Shown: one piece after another, positions 7,221 through 13,266 of the stretch | How the letters are laid out: each line of letters starts with the position of its first letter | Position numbering within the stretch: position 1 is the first letter of the stretch | From: Bacteroides sp. CAG:144 | Lineage (GTDB): Bacteria; Bacteroidota; Bacteroidia; Bacteroidales; UBA11471 | Assembly: GCA_000434215.1 (NCBI GenBank) | Contig: HF999668.1 | Span: 1,223 to 14,488 of the forward strand | Length of the DNA stretch: 13,266 bases | Reading direction: 5' to 3' | Notes under the pieces: generated by a model | Seen by the model: the letters and a program-made list of their open reading frames with translations, nothing else | What the model was told of the DNA's origin: nothing | Databases searched by the model: none | Position numbers and translations under genes: made by a program

Positions 7221-7255
7221 AGACACCGGAGAAAATTCTCCGGTGTCTTTTTTTT
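7221..7255 (+). terminator. Intrinsic terminator after tsf
   Basis: A perfect 13-bp stem, AGACACCGGAGAA (7221-7233) / TTCTCCGGTGTCT (7236-7248), with a 2-nt spacer (realistically a 4-nt loop after the top pair opens), is followed by a run of eight T (7248-7255). This is a textbook rho-independent terminator closing the rplM-rpsI-rpsB-tsf unit. Confidence 0.95.
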
Positions 7256-7325
7256 CGTCTTCACAGGAACAGCTCTGCTCACAAAAAAAGACGACACATA
7301 CACGTTACGGCTGGAACAAAGACGA

Positions 7326-7356
7326 TTTGATACGCCTCCCGTTTTTATTACTTTTG
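7326..7356 (+). promoter_or_regulatory. Bacteroidetes-type promoter of the histidine kinase gene
   Basis: TTTG (7326-7329), 19 nt, TACTTTTG (7349-7356) is an exact fit to the Bacteroidetes consensus. It lies between the tsf terminator and the kinase start at 7467, predicting an untranslated leader of about 100 nt. I see no strong structure in that leader. Confidence 0.8.
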
Positions 7357-7466
7357 CAAGTACGGCTATCGTCCTATTTCATAATCTGCAACGATTCCCG
7401 ACAATAAAAAAAAGTAATATACGTTCATTATAATAGATTTATTTCTTTTAAACCGAAGAAAAACAC

Positions 7467-8627
7467 ATGGCACACGGTAATCTTTACGACGCACGACAAA
7501 AACTGAAAATAGCATTCCTTTCCGTTTCCGTACTACTGGTCGCCCTATTCCTTGTCATCTCCAACCGTCTGGTCGAAGACCTATCGACCGAAGAACGAAA
7601 CAAAATGGAGATATGGGCCGAAGCTACCCGTTCGGTCGCCGGCGACCAGTCGGATATCGACATGAACCTCGTTCTGAAAATCCTGCAAAGCAACACGACC
7701 ATACCCATTATCATCGTAGACAGCCAAAACAATATCCTGCAAACCCACAACCTCGATATACCCGACCGGCATGGAGAGCAATTCCTGCAAAAGAAGCTGC
7801 AATCTCTCAAAGAAAAGCAACAAGTCATCGAAATCTACATCGATAAAGACACTTATCAATATCTCTATTACGACGACTCCACCCTACTGAAAAGGCTTTC
7901 GTATTTTCCCTATATACAACTCGGTGTCATGCTTTTATTTCTCGTCATCGCCTACTTCGCCTTGATGAGCAGCAAAAAAGCGGAACAAAACAAAGTCTGG
8001 GTAGGATTATCCAAAGAAACCGCCCACCAACTTGGCACACCCATATCATCACTCATGGCTTGGCTCGATATGCTCGAAATGCAAGGAACGGATAGTGAAC
8101 TCATCGCCGACATGGGGAAAGACGTCCACCGGTTATCGGTCATCGCCGAAAGATTCTCAAAAATAGGCTCCCAACCCGAACGGGAGCCCGCAGACATAAC
8201 CGAAGTGATAGAAGCTGCGGTCGACTACATGAAACACCGCATATCAGGAAAAGTACAAATCGAGGTACATACCCCCGAAGAAAAAATTGCGCCACAACCT
8301 CTATGCCGCCCCCTCATAGAATGGGTATTTGAGAACCTTTGTAAAAACGCTATCGATGCCATGGACGGAGAAGGACACATAGAAATCACTCTATCGAACA
8401 ACGACTCCCGATATTACATCGACATCAAGGATAGCGGTAAAGGTATCGCCCGTAATCGCTTCAAAACGATATTCCACCCAGGTTACACAACCAAACGACG
8501 AGGCTGGGGACTCGGACTTACATTGGTAAAACGCATTATAGAGGAGTACCACGACGGACGCATCTATGTCAAGGAATCGGAATTGGGAAAAGGAACGACT
8601 TTCCGTATAGAGATGAAATTACTTTAA
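7467..8627 (+). CDS. Membrane-bound sensor histidine kinase, no HAMP, no adjacent response regulator
   Basis: Predicted two-component sensor of 386 residues. Transmembrane helices at about 14-32 and 148-167 flank an extracytoplasmic sensor of about 115 residues (33-147). The sensor has no domain I recognise, but VDSQNNIL (84-91) is PAS-like. Only about 15 residues separate helix two from the H-box, so there is no HAMP or cytoplasmic PAS. The H-box is KETAHQLGTPISSL with phospho-acceptor His187. The ATPase domain has the N-box ENLCKNAIDAM (289-299), the G1 box DSGKGI (322-327), and the F/G2 region FHPGYTTKRRGWGLGL (336-351), so it looks catalytically intact. No response regulator lies on either side, and it is flanked by a terminator and its own promoter, so it is an orphan monocistronic kinase. 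The ETAHQLGTP class of kinase is common in Bacteroidota. Its signal and partner are unknown. Confidence 0.93.
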   Translation: MAHGNLYDARQKLKIAFLSVSVLLVALFLVISNRLVEDLSTEERNKMEIWAEATRSVAGDQSDIDMNLVLKILQSNTTIPIIIVDSQNNILQTHNLDIPDRHGEQFLQKKLQSLKEKQQVIEIYIDKDTYQYLYYDDSTLLKRLSYFPYIQLGVMLLFLVIAYFALMSSKKAEQNKVWVGLSKETAHQLGTPISSLMAWLDMLEMQGTDSELIADMGKDVHRLSVIAERFSKIGSQPEREPADITEVIEAAVDYMKHRISGKVQIEVHTPEEKIAPQPLCRPLIEWVFENLCKNAIDAMDGEGHIEITLSNNDSRYYIDIKDSGKGIARNRFKTIFHPGYTTKRRGWGLGLTLVKRIIEEYHDGRIYVKESELGKGTTFRIEMKLL

Positions 8628-8713
8628 AAATAGCTATCTCCCTGTATCATAGATAGAAGCAAAAGGGTTCTAATCCTCAAAATCACCTTGACCGAATCTT
8701 TTTTTATAAGGAT

Positions 8714-8746
8714 TTTGCACAAGAACAATTATTTTTTGTACCTTTG
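8714..8746 (+). promoter_or_regulatory. Bacteroidetes-type promoter of yceD-rpmF
   Basis: TTTG (8714-8717), 21 nt, TACCTTTG (8739-8746). The -7 element is perfect and the spacer slightly long. The start site would be near 8752, leaving less than 20 nt before the GTG at 8770, which supports that start codon. Confidence 0.7.
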
Positions 8747-8769
8747 CAGGGTTTTAACAGCAGAGAACT

Positions 8770-9300
8770 GTGGGAAAGGCCGATAAATATACGATTTCAC
8801 TGAAAAGTCTGAGCGAAGGTACTCACTCTTACGAGTATACCCTCGATCACACGTTTTTTTCGGAAATTGATTCACCCGAAATACAAAACGGGGATGTAAA
8901 TATCGGTCTTATGTTGAGACGTACCGGCGATACGTTCGAGTTGCACTTCGACATAAAAGGGCACATCGTTATTCCCTGCGATCGATGTCTCGATGACATG
9001 GAACTTCCGGTGGAAACAGAAGATACCCTTTATGTAAAATTCGGGGAGGAATACAGCGAAGAAGGTGAAAACCTCATCGTCGTTCCCGAAGCAGAAGGAA
9101 CTATCAACCTGGCGTGGTATATGTACGAATGTATCGCACTCACCATTCCGTTGAAACACACGCACCCCGAAGGCATGTGCAACCCCGAAATGGAAACGTT
9201 ACTCAAAGCGCACAGTGCAGCAAGCGACGAAATCTCCGGCGATGAAGAACCCGTAGACCCGCGTTGGAACGCATTGAAAAAACTGAAAGAAAACAAATAA
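8770..9300 (+). CDS. yceD: DUF177/YceD family protein upstream of rpmF
   Basis: Protein of 176 residues belonging to the DUF177 (YceD) family, which is almost always encoded next to rpmF and has been linked to 23S rRNA accumulation and large-subunit biogenesis in plants and bacteria. The biochemical role is not settled. Visible signatures are the IPCDRCLDDM motif with Cys70 and Cys73, the acidic middle (VKFGEEYSEEGENL), a second conserved block YECIALTIPLKHTHPEGMC, and the C-terminal DPRWNALKKLK found in the family. Translation starts at GTG. The first in-frame ATG is Met48 (GLMLRR), which would remove conserved N-terminal sequence. rpmF follows after 16 nt, so the two are surely co-transcribed. 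Confidence 0.9.
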   Translation: MGKADKYTISLKSLSEGTHSYEYTLDHTFFSEIDSPEIQNGDVNIGLMLRRTGDTFELHFDIKGHIVIPCDRCLDDMELPVETEDTLYVKFGEEYSEEGENLIVVPEAEGTINLAWYMYECIALTIPLKHTHPEGMCNPEMETLLKAHSAASDEISGDEEPVDPRWNALKKLKENK

Positions 9301-9316
9301 CTAAACCTATACAGAA

Positions 9317-9502
9317 ATGGCACATCCTAAAAGAAGACAATCGAAAACGAGAACAGCCAAAAGAAGAACCCACGATAAGGCTGTTGCCCCCACTATGGTC
9401 GTATGTCCCAACTGCGGTGCTTGGCACATCTATCACACCGTATGCGGAGAATGCGGTTATTACCGCGGCAAATTGGCTATCGAGAAAGAGGCAGCCATCT
9501 AA
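9317..9502 (+). CDS. rpmF: 50S ribosomal protein L32
   Basis: Small large-subunit protein of 61 residues. The N-terminus MAHPKRRQSKTRTAKRRTH is the conserved basic L32 start. A four-cysteine zinc ribbon follows: CPNC (30-33) and CGEC (43-46), so this is the zinc-binding paralogue type, not the Cys-less C- form. The acidic tail EKEAAI is usual in Bacteroidales. The stop codon lies in the left arm of a small hairpin (9499-9519). Confidence 0.97.
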   Translation: MAHPKRRQSKTRTAKRRTHDKAVAPTMVVCPNCGAWHIYHTVCGECGYYRGKLAIEKEAAI

Positions 9503-9519
9503 AAAGTGTGACTTTTTAG
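9499..9519 (+). repeat. Perfect inverted repeat overlapping the rpmF stop codon
   Basis: CTAAAAAGT (9499-9507) and ACTTTTTAG (9511-9519) are a perfect 9-bp inverted repeat with a 3-nt loop GTG. The TAA stop of rpmF is inside the left arm. AT-rich, so only moderately stable. It is the first of three stem-loops before fabH. Confidence 0.6.
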
Positions 9520-9528
9520 AGATTTCGT

Positions 9529-9553
9529 GCCGGACATTTTTCTTCTGTTCGGC
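9529..9553 (+). repeat. Second stem-loop in the rpmF-fabH gap
   Basis: GCCGGACA (9529-9536) pairs with TGTTCGGC (9546-9553), 8 bp with one G-U wobble, around a pyrimidine-rich 9-nt loop (TTTTTCTTC). There is no U-run after it. Its place between the rpmF stop and the terminator at 9583-9631 suggests part of a larger folded 3' UTR or leader. Confidence 0.5.
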
Positions 9554-9582
9554 CATAGAACTGATTGTATAACCTTTAATAA

Positions 9583-9631
9583 AGCACACTAAATATTTCG
9601 ACCCACACAATATTTAGTGTGCTGTTTTTTT
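9583..9631 (+). terminator. Strong intrinsic terminator ending 8 nt before fabH
   Basis: A perfect 15-bp stem, AGCACACTAAATATT (9583-9597) / AATATTTAGTGTGCT (9609-9623), with an 11-nt loop, is followed by G and seven T (9625-9631). By form it is a rho-independent terminator for yceD-rpmF. The next gene, fabH, begins at 9639, so there is no room for a promoter between terminator and gene. fabH must be reached by read-through, or by a promoter lying upstream of or inside the hairpin (a weak TAACCTTTA sits at 9570-9578). Confidence 0.9.
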
Positions 9632-9638
9632 AGCTACT

Positions 9639-10679
9639 ATGGTAAATGCTATGATTGCGGGCGTCGCCTCTTATGTGCCCGACGATATACTCACTAACGA
9701 AGAACTATCGAAAATGGTCGATACCACCGACGAGTGGATCACTACCCGCGTAGGTATCAAGACCCGCCACATATTGAAAGGAGAAGGTTTGGGCAGCTCC
9801 AAAATGGGATCGAGAGCCGTAAAAAAAGTACTCTGTAAAACCAATACTGCCCCCGGAGAAATCGAAGCAGTCATCTGCGCTACGTCTACACCCGACTACC
9901 GTTTCCCCTCTACCGCATCGATCGTCGCCAGAAAAGCCGGTATCAACAATGCATTCTGCTACGATATACAAGCCGCCTGTTCGGGTTTTATCGTTGCATT
10001 ACAGGCCGCTACCGCTTATATACGCAGCGGTATGTGTAAAAAGGTAATGGTCGTCGCCACCGAAAAAATGTCGTCGATAACCGACTATCAAGACCGTTCG
10101 ACTTGTCCCCTCTTCGGAGACGGCGGTACGGCGGCTTTGGTCGTAGCAACAGAAGAAGATTACGGTGTCATGGACTCAATTATCCATACCGATGGCGTGG
10201 GATTGCCTTTCCTCCACATGAAAGCCGGAGGCTCTGTACGTCCCGCCAGTCATGAGACCGTCGACCACCGCGAACATTTCGTTTACCAAGAAGGTCGCAT
10301 CGTCTACAAATATGCCGTATCTTCGATGCTCCAAGTTTCGGAAGATATTCTCAAACGTAACAATCTGACGGTCGATACCATCGACTGGTTCATACCCCAC
10401 CAAGCCAACCTCCGCATCATCGAAGCCATAGCTGATCGTATGAACATCGACCCCAAAAAAGTCGTTGTTACCATAGAAAAGTACGGAAATACCAGTGCCG
10501 CTTCCATACCTTTGTGCCTGGCCGACTGGGAAAAGAAACTCAAAAAAGGAGACAAAATAGTACTGACTTCGTTCGGTGCCGGATTTATCTGGGGTTCGGT
10601 CTACCTCAAATGGGGCTATAATCCGGAAGATGTCCAAGAGATACCGGAAACCCTCAACGATACCGAAGACGCAGAATAA
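9639..10679 (+). CDS. fabH: Beta-ketoacyl-ACP synthase III (FabH)
   Basis: FabH starts type II fatty-acid synthesis by condensing an acyl-CoA (acetyl- or branched-chain) with malonyl-ACP in the cytosol. The 346-residue product has the full catalytic triad: Cys114 in DIQAACSGF, His254 in IPHQAN and Asn284 in [12 protein letters not shown]. Other markers are [11 protein letters not shown] (31-41), [22 protein letters not shown] and the C-terminal [17 protein letters not shown]. About 20 extra acidic residues ([19 protein letters not shown]) follow the usual end. The gene sits after rpmF as in many bacteria, but plsX, which often lies between them, is absent. The start ATG at 9639 lies 8 nt after a terminator U-run and has no SD. 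A second in-frame ATG at Met5 is possible, though homologues usually begin a few residues before the conserved glycine. Confidence 0.97.
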   Translation: MVNAMIAGVASYVPDDILTNEELSKMVDTTDEWITTRVGIKTRHILKGEGLGSSKMGSRAVKKVLCKTNTAPGEIEAVICATSTPDYRFPSTASIVARKAGINNAFCYDIQAACSGFIVALQAATAYIRSGMCKKVMVVATEKMSSITDYQDRSTCPLFGDGGTAALVVATEEDYGVMDSIIHTDGVGLPFLHMKAGGSVRPASHETVDHREHFVYQEGRIVYKYAVSSMLQVSEDILKRNNLTVDTIDWFIPHQANLRIIEAIADRMNIDPKKVVVTIEKYGNTSAASIPLCLADWEKKLKKGDKIVLTSFGAGFIWGSVYLKWGYNPEDVQEIPETLNDTEDAE

Positions 10680-10683
10680 TAAG

Positions 10684-10704
10684 AAACACCCGTCGAGTGT
10701 TTTT
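10684..10704 (+). repeat. Weak terminator-like hairpin after fabH
   Basis: AAACAC (10684-10689) and GTGTTT (10697-10702) form a 6-bp stem with a 7-nt loop, followed by two more T. It is short and weak, and lies directly before the better terminator at 10715-10743. It may be a minor element of a tandem terminator. Confidence 0.4.
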
Positions 10705-10714
10705 CCTCAAAACC

Positions 10715-10743
10715 AAAAAGGGGGCAAACATGCCGCCTTTTTT
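10715..10743 (+). terminator. Intrinsic terminator between fabH and era
   Basis: AAAAAGGGGGC (10715-10725) pairs with GCCGCCTTTTT (10732-10742), one G-G mismatch, with a 6-nt loop AAACAT. The T-run extends to 10743. The A5 at the left arm makes it potentially bidirectional. It should separate fabH from era, although no clear era promoter is visible in the 32 nt that remain. Confidence 0.75.
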
Positions 10744-10775
10744 GACACCGGATAATTTTTCTAACAATAAATGAT

Positions 10776-11660
10776 ATGCATAAAGCCGGATTTGTAAACA
10801 TCGTAGGTAATCCCAACGTGGGAAAATCGACACTGATGAATTCGCTCGTCGGAGAGCGGATTTCGATCATTACCTCCAAAGCCCAAACGACCCGCCACCG
10901 CATCATGGGTATCGTAAATACCGACGATATGCAAATCGTCTATTCCGATACGCCGGGTGTTCTCTCGCCGCACTACAAGTTGCAAGAGTCGATGCTCAAT
11001 TTCTCGCAATCGGCCCTCACCGATGCCGACATTCTGCTCTACGTAACCGATGTCGTCGAAACTCCCGACAAAAATCCGGAGTTCCTCGAACGGGTCTCCA
11101 AAGAAACAATTCCGGTCATACTCCTCATAAACAAAATCGACTTGTTGCAAGACCAGTCCCAACTCGAAGACCTCGTAGAAAAATGGAAAAACCGTCTGCC
11201 CAACGCCGAAGTAATACCGGTATCGGCCCAGCATAAATTCAATCTCGATTACTTGATGCGCCGCATCAAAGAGTTGCTGCCCCCCTCCCCCCCGTTTTTT
11301 GAAAAAGATGCTCTTACCGACAAACCCGCCCGTTTTTTTGTTACCGAAATTATCCGCGAAAAAATACTGCTCACTTACGATAAAGAGATTCCTTATGCCT
11401 GCGAAGTAGCTGTTGAGCAATTCAAGGAAGACGATAAACAGATACATATCATGGCGGTCATCTATGTCGAACGGGATTCGCAAAAGGGTATTATCATCGG
11501 GAAAGGCGGAAAAATGTTGAAACAGGTAGGAACGGCAGCCCGCAAAGACATCGAAACGTTTTTTGAGAAAAAAGTGTTTCTCGAACTCTATGTCAAAGTA
11601 GAAAAAGACTGGCGCAACAAAGAGAACAAGTTAAAATCATTCGGCTATCAACTCGATTGA
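10776..11660 (+). CDS. era: GTPase Era (16S rRNA maturation)
   Basis: Era binds the 3' end of 16S rRNA and acts as a checkpoint in 30S assembly. The 294-residue product has GNPNVGKS (11-18, P-loop), DTPG (58-61), NKID (119-122) and the SAQ G5 motif. It ends in a KH domain with the GKGGKMLK loop and the basic tail [16 protein letters not shown]. The length matches Era (about 300). The ATG at 10776 is chosen; an ATG 5 nt upstream is out of frame. The linker between the G and KH domains is encoded by a C6-T-C7-G-T6 tract (11280-11300), prone to slippage. der follows after 40 nt in the same direction with no terminator, so era-der may be one unit. Confidence 0.98.
   Translation: MHKAGFVNIVGNPNVGKSTLMNSLVGERISIITSKAQTTRHRIMGIVNTDDMQIVYSDTPGVLSPHYKLQESMLNFSQSALTDADILLYVTDVVETPDKNPEFLERVSKETIPVILLINKIDLLQDQSQLEDLVEKWKNRLPNAEVIPVSAQHKFNLDYLMRRIKELLPPSPPFFEKDALTDKPARFFVTEIIREKILLTYDKEIPYACEVAVEQFKEDDKQIHIMAVIYVERDSQKGIIIGKGGKMLKQVGTAARKDIETFFEKKVFLELYVKVEKDWRNKENKLKSFGYQLD
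11280..11300 (+). repeat. Homopolymer-rich tract inside era
   Basis: Six C, one T, seven C, one G and six T in a row code for Pro-Pro-Ser-Pro-Pro-Phe-Phe at the joint between the GTPase and KH domains. A second run, T7 at 11333-11339, follows 33 nt later. As given, the reading frame is intact. Confidence 0.8.
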
Positions 11661-11700
11661 TTCCGACCAATTATCCGAATCGAATAAAAGAAAGATAACT

Positions 11701-13017
11701 ATGGGAAACTTAGTAGCTATCGTAGGTCGCCCCAATGTAGGCAAATCGACCTTGTTCAACCGGCTCACGCAAAGCCGTCAAGCCATTGTCAACGACGAAG
11801 CGGGTACGACTCGCGACCGCCAATACGGAAAGGTTTACTGGACAGGACAGGAATTTTCGATTGTCGACACCGGCGGTTGGGTAGTCAACTCCGACGACGT
11901 TTTCGAGGAAGAAATCAACAAGCAAGTAGCGATTGCTATCGAAGAGGCCGATGTCATACTCTTTGTCGTCGATGCCATTCATGGTATCACCGATCTCGAT
12001 GATAAGGTGGCGGCCATATTGCGACGCAGTAAAAAGCCCACATTGTTGGTTGCCAATAAAGTAGAAAATAACGCATCGCAATACAGCTCGGCCGAGTTTT
12101 ATGCATTCGGACTGGGAGACCCGTTCTGTATCTCGGCCGTCAACGGCTCGGGTACAGGAGAATTGCTCGACGCAGTCATCGAACATTTTCCCTCCCAAAA
12201 CGGAGAAGAAGAACTCGATGAAAATATTCCCCGTATCGCCGTCGTAGGTCGTCCCAATGCCGGGAAATCATCGATTATCAACGCTTTCATCGGCGAAGAC
12301 CGATACATTGTTACCGATATAGCCGGAACGACTCGCGACTCGGTAAATACCCGTTACAATAAATTCGGATTCGACTTCTATATCGTCGATACCGCCGGCA
12401 TACGCAAAAAAGGGAAAGTAAACGAAGACATCGAATACTACTCGGTCATACGGTCGATACGCGCCATCGAAAACTCCGACGTATGCATACTCATGATCGA
12501 CGCCACACGCGGCATCGAAGGGCAGGATCTCAATATTTTCTCGCTCATACAGAAAAATAAAAAAGGATTGGTCGTGTGCATTAACAAATGGGATCTTGTG
12601 GAAGACAAAAGTACACAAGCCATCAAAACCTTTGAAAACGCCATACGTGCCCGCCTCGCTCCATTCACCGATTTCCCGATCGTGTATGCATCGGCATTGA
12701 CCAAGCAACGGATATTCAAAGTTCTCGAAAGCGCGTCGGAAGTATATAAAAATCGTCATCGCCATGTTCCCACGGCCAAACTCAATGAGGAAATGCTTGC
12801 CGTCATCGAGAATTATCCACCACCTGCCAATAAAGGCAAATACGTGAAAATAAAGTATGTAACGCAACTGAAAGGAACGCCCGTCCCCACATTTATTTTC
12901 TTCTGCAATCTCCCGCAATGGGTTAAAGACCCTTATAAACACTTCCTCGAGAACCAAATACGTTCGAAGTGGAACTTCTCGGGGACACCCGTCAACATCA
13001 TCATACGAGAAAAATAA
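11701..13017 (+). CDS. der: Ribosome-associated GTPase Der (EngA)
   Basis: Der has two tandem GTPase domains and a KH-like C-terminal domain and is required for 50S subunit assembly. In this 438-residue product domain 1 has GRPNVGKS (9-16), DTGG (56-59) and NKVE (119-122). Domain 2 has GRPNAGKS (183-190), DTAG (230-233) and NKWD (295-298). The KH-like end includes [16 protein letters not shown] and [13 protein letters not shown], so it is full length. It lies 40 nt after era and ends at a terminator. The era-der tandem is a usual Bacteroidales arrangement. Confidence 0.98.
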   Translation: MGNLVAIVGRPNVGKSTLFNRLTQSRQAIVNDEAGTTRDRQYGKVYWTGQEFSIVDTGGWVVNSDDVFEEEINKQVAIAIEEADVILFVVDAIHGITDLDDKVAAILRRSKKPTLLVANKVENNASQYSSAEFYAFGLGDPFCISAVNGSGTGELLDAVIEHFPSQNGEEELDENIPRIAVVGRPNAGKSSIINAFIGEDRYIVTDIAGTTRDSVNTRYNKFGFDFYIVDTAGIRKKGKVNEDIEYYSVIRSIRAIENSDVCILMIDATRGIEGQDLNIFSLIQKNKKGLVVCINKWDLVEDKSTQAIKTFENAIRARLAPFTDFPIVYASALTKQRIFKVLESASEVYKNRHRHVPTAKLNEEMLAVIENYPPPANKGKYVKIKYVTQLKGTPVPTFIFFCNLPQWVKDPYKHFLENQIRSKWNFSGTPVNIIIREK

Positions 13018-13029
13018 TAATAAAAAAAG

Positions 13030-13051
13030 CACCTCAATAGAGGTGTTTTTT
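13030..13051 (+). terminator. Intrinsic terminator after der
   Basis: CACCTC (13030-13035) / GAGGTG (13040-13045) with a 4-nt loop AATA is followed by six T (13046-13051). The A-rich stretch before the stem can pair with the T-run, so the hairpin may also work on the opposite strand. Confidence 0.85.
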
Positions 13052-13061
13052 GTTATTTTGC

Positions 13062-13069
13062 TATCTTTG
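13062..13069 (+). promoter_or_regulatory. -7 element for the downstream antiporter gene
   Basis: TATCTTTG matches TAnnTTTG and lies about 45 nt before the start at 13114. No TTTG is present about 19-21 nt upstream, because the der terminator stem occupies that place, so the -33 element is weak or absent. Confidence 0.55.
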
Positions 13070-13113
13070 CCTGACAATTTGGAGCAATAATTTTTTTCTA
13101 AAATTTAATCACC

Positions 13114-13266
13114 ATGTTAGTAGCTATTACCGTATTATTCATTATCGGTTATTTGGCGATAGCGCTCGAACACCCCTTGCGCATCGACAAAACAGCATCG
13201 GCTCTTCTCTTGGGCATGCTCTTATGGGTTCTTTATGCCTTCGGTGCCGAAACCATCGTTCCCGCC
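13114..13266 (+). CDS. nhaD: NhaD-type sodium/proton antiporter, N-terminal part
   Basis: Only the first 51 codons are present; the frame is open to the right edge. The sequence begins MLVAITVLFIIGYLAIALEH and continues PLRIDKTASALLLGMLLWVLYAFG. This is two hydrophobic helices (about 1-16 and 30-45) joined by the YLAIALEHPLRIDKTA segment, which is characteristic of NhaD antiporters of the ion transporter superfamily. NhaD exports Na+ in exchange for H+ at the inner membrane. It follows the der terminator and has its own -7 element, so it is probably a separate transcript. The family call rests on a short N-terminal piece, so a related transporter of the same superfamily remains possible. Confidence 0.78.
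   Translation, partial: MLVAITVLFIIGYLAIALEHPLRIDKTASALLLGMLLWVLYAFGAETIVPA

Noticed and set aside
7215..7433. A 72-codon plus-strand frame in the gap between tsf and the kinase gene
   Set aside because: It begins inside the region of the tsf terminator, reads through its stem and U-run and covers the kinase promoter. The peptide is not protein-like.
8634..8656. CTATCT/AGATAG inverted repeat after the histidine kinase gene as a terminator
   Set aside because: The stem is only 6 bp with an 11-nt loop and no U-run. It is too weak to call.
12268..13077. A 269-codon minus-strand frame opposite der that would start beyond the der terminator
   Set aside because: Shadow of der. It crosses the terminator and has no recognisable domain or promoter.
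1..13266. CRISPR arrays, tRNA or rRNA genes, insertion sequences, integrases, long direct repeats
   Set aside because: None seen on reading both strands. Inverted repeats present are local hairpins, and there is no repeated spacer pattern or transposase-like protein.

Overview
The window looks like chromosomal DNA from a Bacteroidota, most likely order Bacteroidales. Four things support this: (1) the gene order rplM-rpsI-rpsB-tsf and yceD-rpmF-fabH-era-der; (2) protein sequences close to the Bacteroidales versions of L13, EF-Ts and FabH; (3) near absence of Shine-Dalgarno sequences; (4) several promoters of the Bacteroidetes form TTTG-N18..21-TAnnTTTG. The genus cannot be fixed from the sequence. 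The 274-residue EF-Ts is shorter than the roughly 330-residue Bacteroides form, so a non-Bacteroides lineage of the order is more likely.

Left part, minus strand (1-4033). A large secreted lipoprotein of glycoside hydrolase family 106 (alpha-L-rhamnosidase type) has its own Bacteroidetes promoter. It is followed 50 bp downstream by a D12-class (Dam-like) DNA adenine methyltransferase that runs off the left edge. The methyltransferase DNA is clearly more AT-rich than everything else here and looks acquired. No SusC/SusD genes, regulators or restriction enzyme are visible.

Central and right part, plus strand (4262-13266). A divergent intergenic region carries a promoter and a structured leader for rplM (L13), followed by rpsI (S9), then rpsB (S2) behind a second structured leader, then tsf (EF-Ts) behind a long hairpin, ending in a strong terminator. 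A separately promoted membrane histidine kinase without HAMP domain or adjacent response regulator follows. Next is yceD(DUF177)-rpmF-fabH with three successive stem-loops between rpmF and fabH, the last a complete intrinsic terminator ending 8 nt before the fabH start codon. Then come two ribosome-assembly GTPases, era and der, a terminator, and the first 51 codons of a NhaD-type sodium/proton antiporter.

Most of the window is conserved core machinery for translation, ribosome maturation and initiation of fatty-acid synthesis. I see no CRISPR array, tRNA, rRNA, insertion sequence, integrase or recognisable new multi-gene system. The points most worth following are the structured RNA elements before rplM, rpsB, tsf and fabH, and the low-GC methyltransferase next to the GH106 gene.
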